Of a stretch of 64,000 bases of DNA, positions 42,608 to 50,526 are shown in pieces. Every line of letters begins with the position of its first letter. The first letter of the stretch is position 1. Origin of the DNA: Rhodococcus ruber (lineage in GTDB: Bacteria > Actinomycetota > Actinomycetes > Mycobacteriales > Mycobacteriaceae). The position numbers were made by a program, and so were the translations under genes. Below the pieces are notes generated by a model. It had not been told where the DNA came from. It searched no databases and worked only from the letters and a program-made list of their open reading frames with translations. The DNA lies in assembly GCF_027270735.1 (NCBI RefSeq), contig NZ_JAPWIJ010000001.1, positions 620,001 to 684,000 on the forward strand. The letters run 5' to 3'.

Positions 42608-43543
42608 ATGAAGGCAGCAGTTCTGACCGAGTTCGGGGTGCCGACGTACACGGACCACGACAATCCAGCACCTGCGGAGGGTTCGGAGGTGATCGACGTG
42701 GCGGCTGCGACGCTCAATGCCGTCGACATCGTCATAGCCGCGGGTATCCACTACCTCAGCCCACGGTCGCTGCCGACTGTGAGCGGCATCGAAGGCGCGG
42801 GTACGACGCAGGACGGTCGCCGCGTCTATTTCTCACGTCCGGTCTCGCCCTACGGTTCGATGGCCCAGCAGGCATTGGTGCCGACGACTTCGCTTGTCGA
42901 GTTACCGGACGGATTGGACTTCTCGACCGCCGCGACGCTGGGCAACGCCGGTCTCGCTGCGCTGATGCCATTGACCCACGGGGGTCGAATGACGGCAGGG
43001 GAGAACGTCGTGATCCTCGGAGGTACCGGGGTGGTCGGCCGCCTCGCGGTGCAGACTGCGCGGCTACTCGGCGCAGGATCGATCACGGTCGTGGGACGCG
43101 ATGAGGCCGCACTCGAATCCACCCGTCATCTCGGGGCCACGGCGACGGTTGCCATCGGCGACAAGGGCGTCGATCAGCTGAGCTCGGGCATTCGTGATGC
43201 ATCCACCGGAGCGGATGTCGTCATCGATTACGCCTGGGGCACAGCAGCTCTGGCGGCTCTGCATGCGGGCAATCGGCTCGTTCGTCTGGTGCAGATCGGA
43301 GACCGAGCCGGTGCCGAGGCCGCCGTTCCGGCGCAGCTGATGCGTTCGCTCGGGGCAAGCATCGTGGGATTCATGCCGATGCATTACGGACCCGATGCAA
43401 CCTTCCAGGCGTATCGCACCCTCACCGACTGGGCTGTCAGCGGGCTGATTGCAGTGGACTACGAGAATGTGCCACTGGCAGAGGTCGCGAATGCATGGGA
43501 GCGAGCCCCACGCACCCGTCACAAGCTGGTGCTACTGCCCTGA
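42608..43543 (+). CDS. Zinc-independent MDR-type quinone oxidoreductase
   Basis: A 311-residue medium-chain dehydrogenase/reductase. The GroES-like N-terminal half lacks the zinc-ligand cysteines of alcohol dehydrogenases; the Rossmann half has VVILGGTGVVGRLAVQTARLLGA. It resembles NADPH:quinone reductases/enoyl reductases. ATG at 42608 has AAAGG upstream and fits the usual MKAAVLTEFG start. It is divergent from the TetR gene and likely induced by an electrophile or quinone. Confidence 0.88.
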   Translation: MKAAVLTEFGVPTYTDHDNPAPAEGSEVIDVAAATLNAVDIVIAAGIHYLSPRSLPTVSGIEGAGTTQDGRRVYFSRPVSPYGSMAQQALVPTTSLVELPDGLDFSTAATLGNAGLAALMPLTHGGRMTAGENVVILGGTGVVGRLAVQTARLLGAGSITVVGRDEAALESTRHLGATATVAIGDKGVDQLSSGIRDASTGADVVIDYAWGTAALAALHAGNRLVRLVQIGDRAGAEAAVPAQLMRSLGASIVGFMPMHYGPDATFQAYRTLTDWAVSGLIAVDYENVPLAEVANAWERAPRTRHKLVLLP

Positions 43544-43592
43544 ATTGGGTCGTTCCTGCAGGCTCCACTCCCGCCCCTGAGCCATCATCTCA

Positions 43593-44486
43593 TCAGTCCA
43601 GCGAGTCGATGAATTCCTTTGTCAGTCTTGCGATGTCGTCGGCATGGGAGATCGGCGACCAATGTCCCGCCGGAATGTCGTTGCGGGTCAGGTTCTTCAC
43701 CCACTTGCCGGTGTCGTCGTAATGGTACGGACGCACCGCGACGTCCTCGGTGTTGACGATGAGGTGAACGGGGATGTCGATGTATCGATCCCGCGGATTG
43801 GTCAGCAGCGGAATGATGTTGGCCCGATACAGATTGGTGCCGTTGGTCGCGTCCGACCACAGCGTTGGATTCTGGGTGACGAGCTTCGGGTCGACTCCCG
43901 AGAACTCCTGGAGGAACGCCGGCCAACCCTTCGCGAACTGCCGCTTGATCCGCAGCGTGGACAGACCGGGGATGTGGAAGGTGACCGTGTACCAGGACGC
44001 TCGCGTCTGGGCCAGGACCTGCTTGATGCCGCTGAGGGTGGGCCGTCGCAGCCGAGACTGCGACCATTTACCCAAGTGATCGAGGTTGGGTCCCGAAATC
44101 GAAGTGTAGGAACGGATTCGATCCTTGGCCTGTGGTTGGGCCGCAGCCTCCCACACCTCGACAGCACCCCAGTCGTGAGCGAGTACGTGAACGGGAGCGT
44201 CGGGGCTGACCGCATCGGCAACGGCATAGAAGTCCGACGCCAGTCGCGCCAACTTGTATGCGGACTGCTCGGTGGGCACCGTGCTCTCGCCTGCTCCACG
44301 TGAGTCGTAGCTGATCACCCGGAAGCGATCCTCGAGCTGGGGCACGATGTGACTCCACAGTTCGTGAGTATCGGGCCAGCCGTGCACGAGGACGATCGGA
44401 TCGCCGTTCGGGTTTCCGCTCTCGAACACCGCCAACCGAATGCCTTCGTTGACGACCGTCGTACGAACCGCGTTGCTGCTCAACAA
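43593..44486 (-). CDS. Alpha/beta-hydrolase (epoxide-hydrolase/dehalogenase type)
   Basis: A 297-residue hydrolase: VLVHGWPDTHELW oxyanion loop, nucleophile elbow LAHDWGAVEVW with Asp as the nucleophile, acid in LIVNTEDVAV region and His in IPAGHWSPIS. An Asp nucleophile is typical of epoxide hydrolases and haloalkane dehalogenases. No early ATG exists; TTG at 44486 with GGAAA upstream is the best start and avoids overlap with the reductase. It closes the operon diiron protein - reductase - hydrolase. Confidence 0.85.
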   Translation of the reverse strand: MLSSNAVRTTVVNEGIRLAVFESGNPNGDPIVLVHGWPDTHELWSHIVPQLEDRFRVISYDSRGAGESTVPTEQSAYKLARLASDFYAVADAVSPDAPVHVLAHDWGAVEVWEAAAQPQAKDRIRSYTSISGPNLDHLGKWSQSRLRRPTLSGIKQVLAQTRASWYTVTFHIPGLSTLRIKRQFAKGWPAFLQEFSGVDPKLVTQNPTLWSDATNGTNLYRANIIPLLTNPRDRYIDIPVHLIVNTEDVAVRPYHYDDTGKWVKNLTRNDIPAGHWSPISHADDIARLTKEFIDSLD

Positions 44487-44496
44487 GTTTTCCGTT

Positions 44497-45603
44497 CTAT
44501 AGATCGAGTACGAGACGTGCGCTGCGGGCGCGGGAGACACAGATGAGCATGTGATCGCGCTGCTCTTCGGGGGTCATTCGTGTTTCGAGGTGCTCGGGCT
44601 CACCGGAGAGCACCCGCACCTTGCACGTACCGCAGAAGCCCTGCTGGCACGAGTACGCGATATTGGGCTTCTGTTCCTTGACTGCGGTCAACACGGAGGC
44701 ATCGGCAGCCACGTCGAGCACAGCGCCCGTGCTGATCAGCTGCACCTCGAAGGGCGTGCCGTCCAGAATCGGCGGCGGGCCGAATCGCTCGAAATGCAGT
44801 GCAGTGGCGGGGCACTGGCGGAAGTCGCGGCGGACGGCGTCGAGCATGGGGGTGGGACCGCAGCAATAGACGGCACCGCCGGCCGACGCGCGCTCGAGCA
44901 GTTCGCCCTCACCGGGGTATCCGTGCACATCGTCGGTCCGGACGAACACGCGGTCCGATTCCCAGCTCTCGATCTCGTCGAGAAAGGGCATCGTGTCGCG
45001 GGAGCGACCGCAGTAGACGAACTGCCAGTCCATGCCGAGAATCCTTGCGGCACGGACCATCGCGATTATCGGAGTGATTCCGATCCCACCGGCGATGAAG
45101 AGTGCACTGCCGTCGCCGACGAAGGGAAACCCGTTGCGGGGGCCGCGAACAGTGACCTCGGTGCCGGGCTGCAGTCCGTGCATCTCGATGGAACCACCTG
45201 CGCCGGTGGGGATTCGGCGCACCGCGATGCGATAGGAACTGCGGTCGGATGGGTTGCCGCACAGGGAGTACTGCCGACGACGGCCCGAGGGTAGGTGCAG
45301 ATCGAGGTGGCAGCCCGGATGCCAGATCGGCAGCTGCTCACCCGTTGGCGACGCCAGGGTGAGGGCAGCGACATCGTTGTCCTCGGCGACGATCTCGCGT
45401 TCTGTGACGACCAATCGCAACGCGGAATCGGGGTTGTGTCCGGCGACGGCATCGTTGTACTCCGCGCCGGCAGCCGCCTGCATGTACCCGTTGAGAAACG
45501 TGCCGAGGAGCTGCATCGAGCGATCCGGGCGTCCGCGTCCGCGCAGATCCGGCGGTGCATCCTTGGGGAGCAGCCGTGGGACGCGGCGTGAGGTGAGTTT
45601 CAC
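44497..45603 (-). CDS. Phthalate-dioxygenase-reductase-like ferredoxin-NAD(P) reductase with C-terminal 2Fe-2S
   Basis: A 368-residue reductase in the order flavin, NAD, 2Fe-2S. Flavin domain RQYSLCGNPSD (about 120-130), NAD site GGIGITPIIAMV, and CCGPTPMLDAV. C-terminal ferredoxin: SCQQGFCGTCKVRVL and a fourth Cys in LICVSRA. It would pass electrons from NAD(P)H to an oxygenase. GTG at 45603 overlaps the diiron-type gene as GTGA, which fixes the start and argues that the two proteins are partners. Confidence 0.92.
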   Translation of the reverse strand: MKLTSRRVPRLLPKDAPPDLRGRGRPDRSMQLLGTFLNGYMQAAAGAEYNDAVAGHNPDSALRLVVTEREIVAEDNDVAALTLASPTGEQLPIWHPGCHLDLHLPSGRRRQYSLCGNPSDRSSYRIAVRRIPTGAGGSIEMHGLQPGTEVTVRGPRNGFPFVGDGSALFIAGGIGITPIIAMVRAARILGMDWQFVYCGRSRDTMPFLDEIESWESDRVFVRTDDVHGYPGEGELLERASAGGAVYCCGPTPMLDAVRRDFRQCPATALHFERFGPPPILDGTPFEVQLISTGAVLDVAADASVLTAVKEQKPNIAYSCQQGFCGTCKVRVLSGEPEHLETRMTPEEQRDHMLICVSRARSARLVLDL

Positions 45604-46499
45604 CGCGCGGCAGCCTGCGCGGCCGGGGAAGACGCCAGGTACCGGACGGCCTGGGCGGTGGAGCCTTCCTGGCTGGGGTGGTACGACTTCTTGAGGTAGC
45701 GCGACATGCTGCGGCCGACGTGCGTCAGCGCGGGCAGGGTGCCGCGGCGGACCGACTTTCTCCACAGTGCGGAGCGCGGTTTGCGTACGGATTTGGGTGC
45801 CGACTGCAGCTCCGGATCGTTCTTCATCAAGAAGATGATCCCGCGCATCCAGATGTACCCCATCAACGGCACGACCACCACGAACGTGCGCAGCCGACGT
45901 ACCTCGCGCTTGTCGAAGTAGCGCAGCGTGTCGTACGCGACCGAGCGATGCTCGACCTCTTCGGCACCGTGCCAGCGCAGAAGATCGAGCATGGTCGGGT
46001 GGATGCCCGCGCGGTCGAGACCGTCGGCGTTGAGCACCCAGTCGCCGAGAAATGCCGTCACGTGTTCGATGGCGGCGATCAGAGCCAGTCGCTCGACCAG
46101 GTTGTTCTTCGATCGCAGACTGGTCACCGAGTCGGATCCGAGGACCTTGCCGAAGGCCCACTCCATCTGGTCGGTGAACGGTGTCGGATCGAGGCCCTTG
46201 GCCTGGAGGTGCACGAGCACGCCGGTGTGCGCCTCGGCGTGAACGGCTTCCTGCCCGATGAAACCGATGACGTCGTCGCGCAGCTTCTCGTCGTCGATGT
46301 ACGGCAGAGCTTCCTTGAAGGTGTCGACGAACCAGTGCTCGCCGGCGGGCAGCAACAGGTGCAGCACGTTGAGAACGTGCGTGGTGTACGGATCGCCCGG
46401 CACCCAGTGCATCGGCAGATCGCTCCAGTCGAACTTGACGTTCCTGGCTTGCAACATCACTTCGCCGGGATCCGATGCAACAGTCTTCCGTTGGCTCAT
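45600..46499 (-). CDS. PF10118-type metal-dependent hydrolase (putative diiron protein)
   Basis: A 299-residue protein of the PF10118 predicted metal-dependent hydrolase family. Acidic/His helices suggest a ferritin-like diiron site: EHWFVDTF, GQEAVHAEAH, IAAIEHVTAF and GAEEVEHRSVAYD. The co-encoded reductase suggests that it may act as an oxygenase or desaturase rather than a hydrolase. ATG at 46499 has GGAGGTGG upstream, so the in-frame start at 46517 is rejected. Hydrophobic stretch near 215-235 may touch the membrane. Confidence 0.85.
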   Translation of the reverse strand: MSQRKTVASDPGEVMLQARNVKFDWSDLPMHWVPGDPYTTHVLNVLHLLLPAGEHWFVDTFKEALPYIDDEKLRDDVIGFIGQEAVHAEAHTGVLVHLQAKGLDPTPFTDQMEWAFGKVLGSDSVTSLRSKNNLVERLALIAAIEHVTAFLGDWVLNADGLDRAGIHPTMLDLLRWHGAEEVEHRSVAYDTLRYFDKREVRRLRTFVVVVPLMGYIWMRGIIFLMKNDPELQSAPKSVRKPRSALWRKSVRRGTLPALTHVGRSMSRYLKKSYHPSQEGSTAQAVRYLASSPAAQAAAR

Positions 46500-46566
46500 C
46501 GAGACCACCTCCTCCACTCCGCATGTGTGGCCGATGCCACAGAGCGCAACTTAGTATAAACACCAG

Positions 46567-46576
46567 TTACATGTAA
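46567..46576. promoter_or_regulatory. Palindrome in divergent promoter
   Basis: TTACATGTAA, a perfect 10-base palindrome between divergent genes starting at 46499 and 46614, could be an operator. Short length limits certainty. Confidence 0.35.
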
Positions 46577-46613
46577 AAGGAACCATGTCGGTCGTCGATG
46601 AGAGACTTCTGTA

Positions 46614-47129
46614 ATGACCGACCCCTCCCCGGCGGCTGTTCCCCCGAACAGCGTCCCCATTGTCTGGCCTACCGAATGGCCCGCCGACGTGCGAAAAATC
46701 GCCGACGCCACCGTCGAGGCCCTCGCCGCGGTTGCGACTCGAGATCCGGTGGCATTCGAAGACGCCGTCGACATGCTGGACCGCTCGGACCCGGCCAGGG
46801 CCGGGCGCGTGCATGCAGAAATGGTACGGAGTTTGCTCGAAGAGGTATATAGCGACGGGTTGACCGGCGAGAACGTTCAGGAGGTACTTGCCCGAACCGT
46901 CAAGGGAGCGGGTTGGCATCCGAACCTGGACATCGCCGGGTTCGTCGAGGTGCTCACCGGAGCGTTGGGTGTCACCGACGTCGACGAACAGTCACGCTCG
47001 AGGCCGCGGCCTGCGCACGCGCTGTTGGTGGTGGCGGATCTGCTCGCTGTCCGCAAAGGTAAGGCCGAAACGTACGTGCGCCATGGACTGGCGGAAATTC
47101 ACCGCGCTCAGACAATCGAAATGCCCTAG
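46614..47129 (+). CDS. Uncharacterised protein
   Basis: A 171-residue, mostly helical soluble protein, not recognised. The middle has a helix pair (VEALAAVATRDPVAFEDAV and RVHAEMVRSLLEEVYSDGL) and a C-terminal helix LLVVADLLAVRKGKAETYV. ATG at 46614 begins MTDPSPAAVPP. It is divergent from the PF10118 operon across a 114-base region. Codon use is typical of its neighbours. Confidence 0.7.
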   Translation: MTDPSPAAVPPNSVPIVWPTEWPADVRKIADATVEALAAVATRDPVAFEDAVDMLDRSDPARAGRVHAEMVRSLLEEVYSDGLTGENVQEVLARTVKGAGWHPNLDIAGFVEVLTGALGVTDVDEQSRSRPRPAHALLVVADLLAVRKGKAETYVRHGLAEIHRAQTIEMP

Positions 47130-47160
47130 CGAGATCTTCGGCTGTATTGGCCGAGCGCTA
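47127..47160 (+). terminator. Weak bipartite hairpin after the 46614 gene
   Basis: TAGCG/CGCTA outer arms and TCGGC/GCCGA inner arms start at the stop codon. No T-run, so a terminator call is tentative. Confidence 0.35.
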
Positions 47161-47203
47161 GACAGGCGAAGAAAGCGTTACAGACGCGAGGGGCGTGTCG
47201 AGA

Positions 47204-47250
47204 TCGCAGTTGTGCAGGCGAGGAGGGCGTTTTGGCCAACACAACTGCGA
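47204..47250. repeat. Long inverted repeat between convergent genes
   Basis: TCGCAGTTGTG and CACAACTGCGA are perfect 11-base arms around a 25-base spacer that contains TTTTGGCCAA. It lies in the 140-base convergent gap. It may be a terminator or a copy of a dispersed intergenic repeat. Confidence 0.65.
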
Positions 47251-47269
47251 ACTCGGCACTGGGTTGGGG

Positions 47270-47737
47270 CTACTGATTCAGAAGGTTGGCCCCGGCGATG
47301 ACGGCCCGCACGGCCGACAGGTGCGCGTCGGCATCCATGCCCATCGACCATTCGCGTCGACCGTCACGCTCGACCAGGACGAAGGTGGCGGTCTCGTCGC
47401 CGATGCTCTGCTGGTGAAACGAGAGAATCTCGATGCGGAATCCGGCCTCGTGCAACATCGACGACAGTGCCTCGATCGGCCCGTATGTTGTTGCGGCACA
47501 GGTGATGATGGTGTCGCCGATACCGAAGGTCGCGTCGAAAGCAGTCCTCCCGCCAGTTGCCCTGCAGGCAGTCCATGACCCCAGTCGGAGCGGTCCGGTG
47601 GTGGGTGAGAAGCGTTCGGTGAAATTCGCCCACGACATGTGTTGCCAGGTGTTCTCGTCGCGCATCGTGCGCGGCAGGGCACAGCCGAAACGGGCATGGA
47701 ACGGATCTGTGGCGAAAGAAGAAGCAAGTGCATTCAT
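47270..47737 (-). CDS. Stand-alone LeuA allosteric (regulatory) domain protein
   Basis: A 155-residue protein whose second half matches the LeuA dimer/regulatory domain of 2-isopropylmalate synthase: GPIEALSSMLHEAGF, then REWSMGMDADAHLSAVRAVIAG. It has no TIM-barrel synthase domain, so it cannot catalyse the reaction. It may modulate another enzyme or bind leucine. ATG at 47737 is preferred; the frame is open to GTG 47782 and that extension is rich in leucine (5 of 15 residues). It is not adjacent to other leucine genes. Confidence 0.75.
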   Translation of the reverse strand: MNALASSFATDPFHARFGCALPRTMRDENTWQHMSWANFTERFSPTTGPLRLGSWTACRATGGRTAFDATFGIGDTIITCAATTYGPIEALSSMLHEAGFRIEILSFHQQSIGDETATFVLVERDGRREWSMGMDADAHLSAVRAVIAGANLLNQ

Positions 47738-47785
47738 GAGGATGGTCTTCCGAATGTGAAGGGAGGACCGAAGAAGTAGCACGAA

Positions 47786-47820
47786 GACCCGCAGCGAGGG
47801 GTCGGTCCGAATCAGACCCC
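47786..47820 (-). promoter_or_regulatory. Mutually exclusive hairpins upstream of the LeuA-domain gene
   Basis: GACCC/GGGTC (47786-47790 with 47799-47803) and GGGGTC/GACCCC (47798-47803 with 47815-47820) share bases and cannot form together. They sit 50-80 bases before the start codon. An attenuator is possible but unproven. Confidence 0.3.
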
Positions 47821-47968
47821 GCTACGGCGGCGTACTACGAGAATGCGCTTCACACCCCAGAAAGTAGTCCTTCGTCGCATCCGCGCGCAAGTATCGAGTG
47901 AATACAGATCTCTAGGACACGAGCTAGATGTCCGCATATATCGCACGACTCGTTGTAACTTTGGCCCC

Positions 47969-49171
47969 ATGGACCCCGTGCGTAACCCTTACGCTCCCGG
48001 CGCCGGCCAGCGCCCACCCGAGCTCGCAGGCCGAAAGAAGCAGCTCGACGCCTTCGACGTAGTGCTCGAACGCATCACCCGCGGCAGACCGGAGCGCAGC
48101 GTCGTACTCACCGGTCTACGGGGTGTCGGGAAGACGGTGTTGCTCAATCAGCTCCGGTCCGCGGCCATCGCCCGTGGATGGGGAACCGGGAAGATCGAGG
48201 CCCGCCCGGACCAGGAACTGCGTCGACCACTGTCCTCGGCCCTGCACATGGCGGTACGCGGCATCGCGGCCTCGCATCGCGATCCCGAGCGTGTCGACGA
48301 GTTCCTCGGCGTGCTCAAGGCCTTTGCTCTGCGCTCCACCGCAGACAAGGGCATGCGGGAGCGGTGGCAGCCGGGCATCGACGTCCCGGCGAAGACCGGT
48401 CGCGCCGACTCCGGTGACATCGAGATCGACCTCGTGGAACTGCTGCTCGACGCCTCTGCGCTGGCGGGCGACGTGGGCGTCGGTATCGCCATCTTCATCG
48501 ACGAGATGCAGGACCTCGGGCCGGCCGACATCTCCGCACTGTGCGCGGCCTGTCACGAGCTCAGTCAGGACACCGCGCCGCTGATCATCGTCGGGGCGGG
48601 CCTGCCGCACCTACCTGCGGTGCTGTCGGCATCCAAGAGTTACTCCGAGCGCCTGTTCAGCTACCACCGGATCGGTCGGCTCGAACGAGCCGCGGCCGAC
48701 CTCGCGCTGATCGCCCCGGCCGATCGAGAGGACGTCGAATTCACCCCCGATGCCCTCGACGCGCTGTACGCGGCTGCTGACGGCTACCCGTATTTCGTCC
48801 AGGCCTACGGCAAGGCGACGTGGGATCTTGCGGCCGACACCCCGATCACCGTCGAGGACGTGCGCGTGGCCGCCCCAACGGCAGAAGAGGAACTGGCAGT
48901 CGGATTCTTCGGTTCTCGCTACGAGCGGGCCACGCCTGCCGAGCGTGAATACATGCGCGCGATGGCCGAACTGTCGGTGGACGACGGCTCGGTGCCGACC
49001 TCGGCCGTGGCGACCGAACTGAAGCGCAAGCCGGCGTCACTGTCCCCGGCCCGCGACGGCCTGATCAAGAAGGGCCTGATCTACTCGGCCGAGCGCGGCA
49101 CCATCGCGTTCACGGTGCCGCACTTCGGTCGCTACCTGCGCGCGCAGACCGACGAACCTGCGGCGGTGTGA
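47969..49171 (+). CDS. AAA-type ATPase (archaeal-ATPase-like)
   Basis: A 400-residue ATP-binding protein. Walker A GLRGVGKT near residue 51, Walker B AIFIDEMQDL, and a sensor-like IIVGAGLPHLP. The C-terminal 80 residues contain a winged-helix-like fold (PAEREYMRAMAEL, TSAVATELKRKPASLSPARDGL) that may bind DNA. It resembles STAND/archaeal-type ATPases of unknown role. ATG at 47969; the longer frame is non-coding. It converges with alkB, with one base between stops. Confidence 0.87.
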   Translation: MDPVRNPYAPGAGQRPPELAGRKKQLDAFDVVLERITRGRPERSVVLTGLRGVGKTVLLNQLRSAAIARGWGTGKIEARPDQELRRPLSSALHMAVRGIAASHRDPERVDEFLGVLKAFALRSTADKGMRERWQPGIDVPAKTGRADSGDIEIDLVELLLDASALAGDVGVGIAIFIDEMQDLGPADISALCAACHELSQDTAPLIIVGAGLPHLPAVLSASKSYSERLFSYHRIGRLERAAADLALIAPADREDVEFTPDALDALYAAADGYPYFVQAYGKATWDLAADTPITVEDVRVAAPTAEEELAVGFFGSRYERATPAEREYMRAMAELSVDDGSVPTSAVATELKRKPASLSPARDGLIKKGLIYSAERGTIAFTVPHFGRYLRAQTDEPAAV

Positions 49172-49172
49172 A

Positions 49173-50372
49173 CTATCGGTGCGCCTCGGCTCGCTCGACG
49201 CACAGTTGCTCGAGCTTCCGCACTGCCCTCGGGTCGGAGCGATCGACGTTGACGAGGTCTGCGTCACCGTCGTAGAAGTCGATCAGTCGCTGGTCCATCA
49301 CTCGGCGCCACAGCGGCGGAACCAGCGAGCAGAAGATCATCACGGCATACCCGGCCGGTAGCTGCGGGGACTCGTCGACGGTGCGCAGGGCCTGGTAGCG
49401 GCGAACCGGATTCGCGTGATGATCGCTGTGTCGTTGCAGGTGGTACAGGAAGAGATTGCTCCACAGGTGATCGCTGTTCCAGCTGTCCCGATGAGTCGGC
49501 TTGCCGTACCGCCCGCTCGGCCGCTTCCGACGCAGCAGCCCGTAGTGCTCGAGGTAGTTGGCCGCCTCGTACAGAACGATGGCGATCGCGGCCTGCAGCA
49601 CCAGATACGGCACGATCACGGTGCCGAAGACGGCGATCAGTACGCCGAACAGTGCGACGCTCATGGCCGCAGCGTTGAACAGATTGTTTCGGTACGACCA
49701 CCGCGACAGGCCTTGCCGGGCGAGGCGTCGAGATTCCAGCTCCCAGGCCGAGCGCAGGCCGTGCACGACCGTACGCGGCAGGAACTTCCAGAAGGACTCG
49801 CCGAACTTCGCCGATGCCGGATCCTCCGGGGTGGCAACGCGGAGGTGGTGGCCGTGATTGTGTTCGACGTAGAAATGGCCGTACAGAGTCTGCGCCAGCG
49901 TCACCTTCGAGAGCCATCGTTCGAGGCGCGCACGCTTGTGGCCCAGTTCGTGCGCGGCGTTGATGCCGACGCCACCGACGATGCCGACGGTGATGGCCAG
50001 GCCGATCCGCTCGGGAACCCCCAGCGGTCCGTGCGCCCACAGGTAGCAGGCGGCCACGAGCCCCGCGTACTGCAGCGGCAGGAACAGATAGACGCACCAC
50101 CGGTAGTAGGGGTCCTTCTCCAGCGCGGCGATCGCCTCGTCCGGGGGATTGCTGCGGTCGACACCGGCGAATTTGTCCACCAGGGGCAGCGCGACGCCCA
50201 TGATCATCAGTCCCAGGGTCCAGAAAGCGCCGGGACCGAGGAGGGTCACCAGACCCCAGGCCAGGAAAGGACTCAGAGGAATCGTCAATCCCAGCGGCCA
50301 CAGGTAGCGCTTGGGGTCGCGCCACCGAGGCGACGTGCTGGTGGCGGACTGATCAAGCATTGAAAGGCTCAT
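49173..50372 (-). CDS. alkB: Alkane 1-monooxygenase
   Basis: A 399-residue membrane diiron hydroxylase that converts n-alkanes to 1-alkanols. All histidine boxes are present: HELGHK, EHNHGHH, LQRHSDHH, and the NYLEHYGL motif between the last two. About six membrane helices are predicted, as in the family. No rubredoxin or rubredoxin reductase gene is adjacent, and there is no fused rubredoxin, so electron donors must come from elsewhere. Start is either ATG 50372 (AGGAG only one base away) or ATG 50360. Confidence 0.95.
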   Translation of the reverse strand: MSLSMLDQSATSTSPRWRDPKRYLWPLGLTIPLSPFLAWGLVTLLGPGAFWTLGLMIMGVALPLVDKFAGVDRSNPPDEAIAALEKDPYYRWCVYLFLPLQYAGLVAACYLWAHGPLGVPERIGLAITVGIVGGVGINAAHELGHKRARLERWLSKVTLAQTLYGHFYVEHNHGHHLRVATPEDPASAKFGESFWKFLPRTVVHGLRSAWELESRRLARQGLSRWSYRNNLFNAAAMSVALFGVLIAVFGTVIVPYLVLQAAIAIVLYEAANYLEHYGLLRRKRPSGRYGKPTHRDSWNSDHLWSNLFLYHLQRHSDHHANPVRRYQALRTVDESPQLPAGYAVMIFCSLVPPLWRRVMDQRLIDFYDGDADLVNVDRSDPRAVRKLEQLCVERAEAHR

Positions 50373-50526
50373 ACTCCTGGTTTGTGGCCGAACCTCGGGG
50401 CGAGGCAGGGCGATAGTGGCGTCTCACAATGACATCGCCGACTCGAACAGGATAGTTACGCGAGCGAATCTTTGCGGGTTCGCCGATGGGCCGTCGCACG
50501 ACCCGCCACCCTTGTACGGTGACCGC

